Below are positions 54,551 through 64,000 of a DNA stretch of 64,000 nt, one piece after another. Both the position numbers and the translations under genes were made by a program. The notes under the pieces were generated by a model, which made no database searches, was not told the origin of the DNA, and worked only from the letters and a program-made list of their open reading frames with translations. This stretch comes from Aphrophora alni (taxonomy: Eukaryota; Arthropoda; Insecta; Hemiptera; Aphrophoridae), in the NCBI GenBank assembly GCA_963513935.1, contig OY740768.1, forward strand, positions 62,848,786 through 62,912,785. The letters run 5' to 3'. How positions within the stretch are numbered: the stretch's first letter is position 1; the number at the start of each line of letters is the position of its first letter.

Positions 54551-57500
54551 CAAAACGTTGACTAGGATTAATTTTATGGTGTATGTAGGTTTTTGTTGTA
54601 TGGAACATATGTAATAATTTTATTATTATAAAATTAGCGTAAATATTTGTCTTCGGCAACAGATAATAATTAATTTAAGAAAATACTTAATATCATCAAT
54701 CATCTCCTTGTATTAGTTTACTTTCAGAAAGGAAAATTATTGAACGCGGTATTACAACTAAAAATATATTTAAAAAATAATTTAATAAATTTCATAATGA
54801 ATAACTTGATTTAAAAATAAATAATATTATCCTATATAACTCTGTAATAGCAAACAGAAGAATACATTATAGTATGATATGATTATAAATAAAACAATAA
54901 CCTCTAATTTGGAAAACATCGTCAATACATAGCCTACTAATGTACTCTGATTCCATAATTTGAGTGTAAGCATTTAAAACAATTGTTTCATTTTTAAGTC
55001 TTACGTGCACGTGTGATTTTTAATTTATGACTACTGACAGATAACGAACGGGCTTGAAAATGACTTAGTAATAGCAGAGCTGTAATTTTACAATTTACGA
55101 AGTGAAAGGTCTAGTATAGACAAATCAAATGTGGTAAGAATGATGAATGGGAACGACAGGTTAAAAAAAATCACACATGGCGGATATTTATACAAATTTA
55201 CTGCTTTGAAAATAACTAATAATGTTAGAGTTGTAAATTTACCAATTAGTTTTATTTTTTTAGTAATCGATTATTAATACGTAAAAACCAATCAGGTTAT
55301 TTAACAACCATAACGAATTTTAGCAAAGTCGAGATCTTCTTTAATCACTTTATATCACATACAAAATATATTCAACAAATTTACACCAAATCCATAGTCT
55401 ACTTTTCCAGATTAAATTTTCAATTATACAACAAATTGATTATTTGGAACTTCTTAGTAAATGCATTTCAAAATTGACAAATAATTGCAATATTATATAT
55501 CACTAGGCATCATTAATTCAAACGTGAATAATTTACTTCTCTGCTTGGTCCATATTTTATTTATTTACTCTTTCTATATCTTTTGAGATGACAATAATTT
55601 TCCCTAATGGACGTTAATCTTGTTTCCTGTCTGCTTTCGTATAGGTTATTCTTCACACGGTTGTCTTCTTGATGACTACATTGAAAGTTGTAGCAATATT
55701 CTGAGTTTATTTCTTGAATCAAGTTTTTAGACTAATGAACAAATCTAGTTACTTTATTAACTCTCCTGACGCCCCCCACTCTTTTTTTCTTGTTGTCATA
55801 GCTTGACTTCTGAAATGTTCTAATTATTACAAGTTTTTCTGACTTCATTTTTAGTATTATAGTTTCATCTTAGCTATTTTAAAACAAGTGTTCAAACTTT
55901 CATTTTGAAGCCTTGCGACGTCATCCGTCATCCTAATATCTCTTAAAATTTACTTTTGTTTGGTGCAATTATTACTTTTTGTAAATTTGTTTTGGAATGG
56001 TGTCTCCAATCCTAACAGTTTCGAGTGGTTTTGCTTAACTAATTGTTCTGAGTAAAGCTACACTTTTTAAATTCTATAAGGTAAGTTCCGAAGTTTAATT
56101 GCATCGTAGTTGTCATTTTTTTTTATAGTGTAAAAAAATTATCCCTTGTTTACCAAGTAACGACGGTCGTATATATATTTCAATTTAACTATGTCCTTAA
56201 TACAATTTATATTACTGACCGACGATACTTTTTATAATTTTGGATATTATTTTTTAAACTCTAAAAAATAAATAATGAAAACTACGAAACAATTAAACTT
56301 CGGAACTTAACTTATATACTTAACTTAAAATATATATAAATTCACGTCCCGTAGTGTCAGCTACTTGCCGTGCCGTGAGTTAGGTTGCCTGTCCACCTGA
56401 ACCACACCTCTTTAAATATTAAAGAAAAGGATTTATCTTATGGTAGATATCTCGTCTAGATATCTGGAATTTTTTTAAAAAATAGCTAATTGGATTTAAA
56501 ACGTTTTGAGCGTTTATTCTAACTTTTGAATGAAGACTAAAACCATGGTTATACTTTATTGCAATCGCTTAGAACATAAAAGGCAACATGTAATTTTATT
56601 GCTGATTGAGTAATTTCATGAGTCGTTAAGCTAAACGGATTCTGACCCCATTCCATTTAAGTCCTCTATATAAGTTTAACTAAGAATATACCGTTTCTAA
56701 TGATCTCTTATATTTGTTTCTTTTAACAAATTAGTTACAGTTAACAGCGAACGTTCTTCAAAGTTGTTACAATACATTTAGTGCTCGTCCGTTGTATTTT
56801 AATTATATTGATTTCAAATTTTTATTAAATTTTACAGTGAAAAGAAGTAAATTTTCTGGAAAATTGTGTAGGATAAAGATGTTTATAGTTATCAGACCAA
56901 TTTAATTCAATATAATAGGGTAAATATTTTTTCGCACGATAATTATAAGCGAAAAAATCGGTACTAATGGTAAAAAATACACAACAATAATTTACTGTGA
57001 GTTTGTAATACATTTATATATTTAAACAAATTAATTATTTATATTTATTAAATACTTAATGATAATTAAATATTTTGATATATGTTTAGTGGTGAATTTC
57101 AATTCATAAAAATAATTATAACAAATTCATTATTGATAAAAATAATTTAATCGACTGATAATAACCATTATTCTCTTATATAAAAATTATAAATTTGTAA
57201 ATATAAATGCAGTTTAGTTAATAAATATTTCGTACACTTTTTGTATTAATTATAGTTTTTGGTATTAATACAAGTCTATGAGATTGTATAATCTAATCAT
57301 AGATTACTGAACAAATAAATTGAAATTTTGTCTTTTGTCTCACCCGTTTTGCAGTTTTACCCAGATTCGGAGATATAGAAAAACAAACCCTGAATATGTT
57401 ATATTAATTTGCACATCTTGTATAAAAATGTTTTTGTTACTTGTTTACAGCAACAGCAAATAATAGAAAAGAAATTATGTGATTAGAATTTTATCTTTAA

Positions 57501-57741
57501 TTTTATATATATTGTATGTTATAAGTAGTATCACATGTAATGTCAAAAGTATTTAGAACCTGGCATAACATTTCTATAGTAAAATATAAACAGTTCTTAA
57601 AAATCCAAGTATGCTATTAGTTTTGGAAGTTTTTGCAGTTGCCAAAACATTTCACACATATTAAAATTATGATTCATAATATGGATTTAATACAATTTTA
57701 ACTGTAACATTACATGAAAAAAAATTAATGACTAGGCCTAC
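54547..57741. other. AT-rich non-coding stretch with one GC-rich patch
   Basis: No gene is recognised. A compact GC-rich patch lies at 56342-56410, with short conflicting frames. The 62-codon minus frame 56825-57013 has no motif. Confidence 0.5.
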
Positions 57742-57972
57742 TGTCACCAAACACAGTTTAAGTGAAATACGTTTTTGATTCGTCTCATATCCTCCTTCTT
57801 TTCTGTTCATTTTTAACTTCAACAGTAAACGAAGAATACGGTAAGTTTGGTTATTATCAATAATTACTTCGTCAATTTTTGACTGATCTTCACATTTCAT
57901 GGTCTCAGGTAACACGATCCCCGTCTGCCTATCGTTGTTGTCGTTTTCGGTTGTACGTATGAAATAGCAGCC
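57742..57972 (-). CDS. Possible internal exon, unidentified polar protein
   Basis: The minus-strand frame is open for 77 codons from directly after TATTCTTTTAG (AG at 57973-57974), a good-looking acceptor. It reads GCYFIRTTENDNNDRQTGIV, then a charged stretch including KIDEVIIDNNQTYRILRLLL and RKEGGYETNQKR. This Asp/Glu/Asn/Lys-rich composition differs from the Ile/Phe/Tyr-rich chance frames elsewhere. A moderate donor, ACA/GTAGGC, would end the exon at 57742. I recognise no family. On the opposite strand the same DNA offers a pyrimidine tract, CAG (ends 57825) and GTAAGT (57841), so strand is not certain. Confidence 0.3.
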
Positions 57973-57974
57973 CT

Positions 57975-60900
57975 AAAAGAATATAGGGGCATCAAATTTG
58001 ATAAATGGAATATTAATGTCCTCGTGTAGAATCCAATTGATGTTCACATTTAAAAATAGCATTACATTTTGAATTAACTGTATAATTTTATTAACAAACC
58101 ATTTATTAAATTACTTCTTCTAATTATTTCTATACAATGCGTATCAGACTACCATTGCCGTATTTATTGGTTTGAGACTTGATTCCAAATGTAATCCATT
58201 TCTAATAGGGGAAATATTTATTTTCGAAATCAGCTCTCTCAAAAAGCATATTTTACCGTTGTGGGAGTGGTTTTTGATGAAATATCAAATGTAAACATTG
58301 GTCATGTGATACATCATTCAAAGGTCTTCTAAAAATATACTTTTTGAAAATAGGGTGACTTACTTCGTCCCGTTTCAAATGACTTATATAAACGAACGCA
58401 ATTTTGGCTTTTGCAATATATTTACCACCACTAAACAATTTGAATCACATCACCAAAATTGTATCAAACATCATTTATGTAGCTATTCAAACAACAGGCA
58501 ATTTGGAAACTGTTTTTCAAATATACTACCATTTAAAATTTCGAATTTCACATAATATAAAAAGACTATATCTAAAATATTTCAAATAGCAATTTAGGTA
58601 GTGTGGTTCAAACGAAAGGGAACTTAAAGTTGATTTTTTTTGTTGTATTTAAGGTTTGGTTATACTTCCAACCATTTCAAAAGGTGAAGGAAAGTTTAAT
58701 TTTATATGTTTTGTGGCTGCTGTTTTTAATAAGTGGGATAGGTATGGAGTAACTAAATAATTGAATATATTCCTCATTATTCTTGAAGAGTATATAATTA
58801 GTAAATAAAAAACAATCTAAATTTTAAACTTTTGTTTTTTTATATACATTTACTAACACGGTAATTTTTTAACTAATATCTAATATCGAAATGACGTTTT
58901 TAAAATTTAATTGCATAGGTGTGAACATTATGGCTAATAATTATATTAAAAACATTACAAATATTTAGCTTAAATAGTATTTTACACGATTTTTTACTAC
59001 ATTTTGCCTTTAAAAATATAAAAGTGTGAAAATGCTCTTCTCATTTACAAGTTAACCTTTTGTTGACAATGTATACGTTATAACCTCTTGTTGTTGATGC
59101 CGTTCCATTCCTTACTAGTAGCATCATAACTTCTGTTGTTGTTGGGCTATTCGTATAAACAATATATGTTTTTATTTATTTGTAAACATTGTCTAATAAA
59201 TGGATTTTGCGGTTAAGTTACTTTTTCTAAAATTCATAAATAACTAAATTTCATCACCATCAAATTTTGATTACTTTTTTATTCAAATAGCATAATTTGT
59301 CATGACCAATTTTAAACACGCAGATAAAAACAAACAAACGAAATACTAAACTTAATTTCAAATCACACAAACAAATTTATTTCATATTTTGATTTCGCAT
59401 ATAGAACATAGAACTTTTAAAGCAAAATTCGGACACAAATTAGATATAATTACTTAATAATAAATAGTAATTGTAAAAATTATAAATAAAAGAGAATAAT
59501 ATTCGGTTGAGTGGGTTAGGCTTATATTTTTAATGCTAACTCCTCGTGATTTAATACATTCCTAATTAATGAAAGAGGGGTTTTTTTTTTTAATGGTAAC
59601 AAATAATTTTAAAATGATAAGAAGATTATTTGCCCACAATATTTTTATTAAAATGATCTTGAAGTCTTGCTTCTTTTTGAAAAAGTATGTCCCCTAAAAG
59701 AGAACGACATGTTCGATAGAGCATGAGATTAAAAAGCAAAGTTATGAATCAAGTCATTTACTCCTCCGCAGTAATTTGATTTACAACACTTTGCAGATAG
59801 TTTATTCACTCAATAAATAAGATAAAAAGTTTACTTTACTTTCGTACTGCATTGCTTACCTCAGATAATACAAAGTGAAAATTAGTTATTATAACACTGA
59901 ACGGTAATTAATAGTACACAAAATGTTATGTGATATAATTTTAAATTATTGTAATTTATTTAGTAGAACTATTTCACCAATTACGTTAAGATCTGTTATT
60001 AGTGTCATGTGTTAGTGTCAGTATTATGTTTGTATGTAATTTATTTTAATTTATAGGACATTTATGAATAAAAAATTATAATACCATGGTGCATAAATGT
60101 ACCGTTCGGGAAGGGATATTTTAAAAAGAGATTAAAGTCGTTCTGAGTTCTGACAAAAAAAAAATGAACGGTCATGTTCAGTGATGGAACCTCTAGATTA
60201 GGTCGGTTCCTGAGCTTACCTTCCTTTGTACGTGAGTTCACTATTTACAAGAAATAAAAAATACATAAACAGATTAACAATTAACAAGCCAATTAATTTT
60301 CTTTAAGGAATCAAAAAATGTATATTTATTAAAAAGTTGATGCGACCTTAAAAAAAAGTAATTAATTAAACCCTTAAAGATATCGTTTAATAACAATGAA
60401 AAGCCCCACCCTGAAAGAAAAGAAAATTTAATAAACCCACCCTTTTATTTAGAATTATGAAATATTTTATTATTTTTTTTATATATTATTTTTTATTAAC
60501 TAATTATTTAACAAATGGTTTTTTAATACAGAACAAAATTACATTAACACAGCAATGACACAAATAGTGAATATACATGATTACAAGTATTTTAGATATT
60601 TTGTTAGCCAACGTTTAAAAAAATTAATTTACTTAAAAAAAAATAATAAGAATAATGTAAAGTTTTATTGACGTCAATGATTTATTATTATTATTATTAT
60701 TTTTTTTAATTCAGAAAACTAAATCCTTTTTGGGTCGTGAAGCCTAATTTTGCTATCATGTCCCTTCCAAATAACTACAAAAAAAGAGTCTGATTTGCCT
60801 TATTACATATTTTCTTAAAATATTTCACACACAGAACAGTTAGTGTTTCTTTCTTTTTGTTCAAGACTAGATTTCACTTAAATATGGTTAGTAGATACTG

Positions 60901-62001
60901 TTCGCTCATTCTTGGACTAGTTTATAACTGCATTCACAAAACAAAGGAAATCATTAGTAAGGCAGAAGGTTTTCATGTTTTAAAATGAAAATCAAGATTC
61001 ATGTTAAGCTTTGTGCCTTCCAATTAAGTAAAAATGTTACGTTACAAAAGATTTTTTAAATTAAGTTATATACCAAGATATTTCTGTTACAAACTACAAT
61101 ATATAGATTATAATTTAAAATATTTAAATTACAATAAATGAATCAAATTGAATTTAAATAGAAACAAAGTAATTATTTATAATCAATGAAAAGAAAACTG
61201 AAACAAAAACTTACAGCCTAATTCAAAAATACAAGCTTTATGATAGCAAACTCAGATCATTGAATGAAATTATATTATAATATAGATTTAGTAAAAGAAA
61301 TTAATTTTGATTACTTGGAACAGAGAATGGCGGTGCCTGAAATTGAGATGAGCCCTGACGGCACTACGAAGATTTAGCATATTTTGGAAATTTGAAAAAC
61401 TTTTTCTTTTTACTTAATTTTGAAAAACGTTTACACGACTCGCACACACGTTAAATTTAGGTTATTTACAATGTACATATTTAATAAACACTATTTAAAC
61501 TGTAAAACCAACTTCATGTACCGAAGACGTTTATTAAAAAAGGAAGTAATGTTCCTTTTTGACCAAAAGAATCAACACAAATAGATTTGTCATGAAACAA
61601 AATTTTACAGATAAGGCTAAAACTATAAATACAACATATGAAGCAATTATATTTTTTAATAGAATTATTATAGCGTATTTTAATCTCCATGTGAATTTAA
61701 ATCATAAACAATAATAAGTCAATACTCACGTAAATAATTCTCTTTACTTCTTTATTTTAAATATATTGTGAAAATAAACTCAAATAAAAAGCTGACATTA
61801 ATATCGCAGTTACATCTGAATTCAATATAGGTCTAGAGACCATTTTTATCTTTATAGTAGTATTTCATAATGCTACGTAAAGTATACATGGATAAACACA
61901 TCGTCATTGGTAATTTTACATTTCGGTTTATTGAAATAATAATTCTAGAAATATTCATTTAAATGGTTAATAAATATTTATGAAATCTTATCTTACGTAA
62001 G
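57975..62001. other. AT-rich non-coding stretch
   Basis: No gene is recognised. Overlapping short frames on both strands at 58253-58589 include a minus-strand piece, GGKYIAKAKIAFVYISHLKR, next to a GTAAGT donor, but support is too weak for a call. T-runs occur near 59581-59591. Confidence 0.45.
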
Positions 62002-62030
62002 GAATGTTTTATCGAGTTGATAAAACATTC
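62002..62030. repeat. Perfect 12-bp hairpin
   Basis: GAATGTTTTATC (62002-62013) and GATAAAACATTC (62019-62030) pair around a 5-nt loop. No adjoining gene. Confidence 0.8.
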
Positions 62031-62404
62031 GATCATCATCGTCTTATGAATAAAGTAAGAAAAGACATAGAGTAGAAAGTGCTCGATCTCCAATACGCTA
62101 GTAACAATGCTTTGGGGTTAGCAAATAAAAATATATTCTTAGGAGAGGTCTGACAGGAAAGATTAAAGAGATTTATCTAACTTATATAGTTGAAAAAAGG
62201 TCCGGTATTACAAAGCTATTATTCCCTAAAATTGAGCTCATGAAGGTAAATAAAAATGAAGTGTAGAACTAGTATATATCTAACTTTACAAGTGTTTAGA
62301 TTTAAGAATTATGGAAATGTAGGATTATTGCAATTTTCACAAAAACAAGTCTCTATCCATGTTTATATTTCAACATTTAAGTCACTTTCATCACGTACAC
62401 TCAC

Positions 62405-62476
62405 AAACGGCGAGGAGCATACATTGGCCTGTTAGGTGTAAGTGGGGATGGCGGCATAGTAATCGTAATGTCATCC
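62405..62476 (-). CDS. Possible 72-bp micro-exon
   Basis: On the minus strand a segment of about half G+C, in much AT-richer DNA, is bounded by ACCACAG at its start (CAG at 62477-62479) and a strong GTGAGT donor at its end (62404-62399). Its 72 bp are a multiple of three. One frame reads DDITITMPPSPLTPNRPMYA then PRR, a proline-rich peptide without stops; another frame is also open. A CTGAC branch-like motif lies about 28 bases upstream. The plus strand also offers a GTAAGT at 62438 and an open frame, so strand and reality are uncertain. Confidence 0.25.
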
Positions 62477-62689
62477 CTGTGGTTAGGTTATTTGTTATGT
62501 CAGTTGACATTTCGTTTTCGGTTGCAAATATTAATAAACTTTTCTTTCTTTCTTTTTACAATGCGTGTTTGATTTATCATCCCAATATTTCATAAATGTG
62601 GGCTAGAATAGTTTGATTTAAAAATACATTCAAGTATCTTGATTTTGATTTGTGAAACAATTATATTTAATGATAAAATATGAAGGTGA

Positions 62690-62865
62690 AATATAAGATA
62701 TGCATTACGCGGTCGTTCTTTCCCAAGAGTAGGGTAATTTATGTGAATCAATAAACAAAATGAATAAGTTTTTTGCGCGTGGATATATCCGTGTTGAGGT
62801 CCGCTGAGTTGTAAATCTGTGTTTTGTGGATGACGTAACTCTATAGTACCTTTACCTCGTGTCAT
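62690..62865 (-). CDS. Possible upstream exon, unidentified
   Basis: The minus-strand frame reads MTRGKGTIELRHPQNTDLQL, then SGPQHGYIHAQKT and later TLGKERPR, more polar than chance frames here. A possible donor GTAATG follows TLGKERPR. Its phase does not join to the proline-rich reading of the 62405-62476 candidate but would join another open frame of it. Evidence is weak. Confidence 0.12.
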
Positions 62866-62869
62866 GTGT

Positions 62870-64000
62870 GTAGTGCGTCATATTAAACGGCTAGACAGAT
62901 TGGAATCAAATTAGGTTTGTGGACATATTTTGGCCACTACTAATTTAAATTGGTTTGATAAATCTAAATTTGGATGTATAAAATATTTTTGACTATAAGG
63001 AATTTTAAAAGATTTATCTATATACCTTAACATAAAAGGAAACAACGTATAAGAACTGTTAATCAAAAATTTATAATCTAAGGACACAGGAAAAAACGTA
63101 TTGGTTGTCACCTCCTCATAAATGTCTGATTGGGTAAAAATACAAAAAAAACAAATGTTTACCATATCACTGTTATGAAATAATTAATTTCTCAAAATCA
63201 GTATATATGGATCTCCATTACGTTTCAGTTAAATGTGAAGATTATTTACCCTAACCCCGGTGTAAAATAGCAAGTAAAAACAATATTATAGGTCAATAAT
63301 GATTGACAATCAAATAACACAAAAATTAACCTTCATAGCGTTATGAAAAGATCATTATGGTCATTTAATCCATGTCTAAGGTAAAGTGTATTGCATATAG
63401 AAGAGAAAGTATATTTCTAATATCTTGTATTTAAGAATCAATTATTTTATACACATAGAGCATGAAATACTCAACATGTGGAACAATATTTATGTAGTGT
63501 GGCTTGAGTTATCACAAATTATAAGCATTCAAAATATAATTGTGTCCAATAAAATTATTCGTTTCGTGTATTAGGAGAGTTACTAACATTTTATATTTGT
63601 TTATCAAGTGCCTAAACAATGGAAATGGGTAGCAATACCAACCTTACTGAAAGTCACAATAATATTGCGTAGCTGTCGTTGCGTAGCATATTATTAAAAC
63701 AACATTTGTTTTAATTGAAATGAATATGAATTTAATGATCATATTTTGGCATACTTTTTAAATAGAACTTTAACGACGTTTATAAGTTCTAACCTTTAAA
63801 TGAATTTATTGCACGGTTATAGGTGTATATAATCTGCGACGTTATAATTTCTCTACAACATTAAATTTATTCGTTTCTGGTGATGGATTTACATATTAAA
63901 TTCTATCAGTACTTAATGTAGCACGTCAATAACAGCACACTAAAACATTCAAGTAATACGTGTTACACTTTCAGAATGGTACCGTGGTGCATAGTTCCGA
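62870..64000. other. AT-rich stretch to the window end, nothing recognised
   Basis: No gene or repeat of note. The 84-codon minus frame 62911-63165 is Phe/Ile/Ser-rich with no motif. Confidence 0.5.

Noticed and set aside
62820..62885. ATGACGTAACTC facing a near reverse complement around 62870, suggesting terminal repeats
   Set aside because: The match is short and imperfect, and no target duplication or second element feature is visible.

Overview
The window is AT-rich, gene-poor eukaryotic DNA, roughly three quarters A+T by eye. It has long (TA)n and (TG)n microsatellites, two minisatellites and decayed transposable elements. It looks like intergenic or intronic sequence from a large invertebrate genome. 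An arthropod, probably an insect, is the best guess, because the decayed transposases have the DUF4817/DDE layout common in insect genomes and the LINE relic has an R1/I-type C-terminus. This assignment is inference. There is no bacterial-style operon, rRNA or convincing tRNA gene, and no complete host gene.

The one long intact reading frame (33381-34886, + strand) is the C-terminal two thirds of a Penelope-like element protein. It carries a reverse transcriptase with intact A, B and C motifs joined to a GIY-YIG endonuclease. The element is 5'-truncated and ends in a short 3' region with AATAAA. A compact fold there has the layout of a minimal type-I hammerhead ribozyme with two core substitutions. 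The lack of stops suggests a young insertion.

Three other coding relics are too broken to show as open frames. Relic A is a nearly full-length DDE transposase with a DUF4817-type N-terminus (about 30010-30945, +). Relic B is a second, diverged transposase with an internal deletion (about 23254-23875, -). The third is the C-terminal end of a non-LTR retrotransposon ORF2 with a CCHC motif (about 51045-51810, +).

Repeats include a 25-bp minisatellite of 13 copies (45856-46176), a degenerate 30-31-bp tandem array (about 2988-3298) beside a CRE/CCAAT/YY1-like cluster (2690-2990), and a Z-DNA-prone TG/CG tract (43984-44177). Several perfect short hairpins, about ten long (TA)n runs and a few isolated GC-rich islands are also present. 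The most striking island is 44447-44500.

Possible host exons are only hinted at on the minus strand (57742-57972, 62405-62476, 31744-31949), where coding-like peptides lie between plausible splice sites. Most of the remaining short open frames are chance frames in AT-rich DNA or translations of microsatellites. I see no convincing new molecular system; the best leads are the Penelope hammerhead-like fold, the GC-rich islands and the candidate exons.
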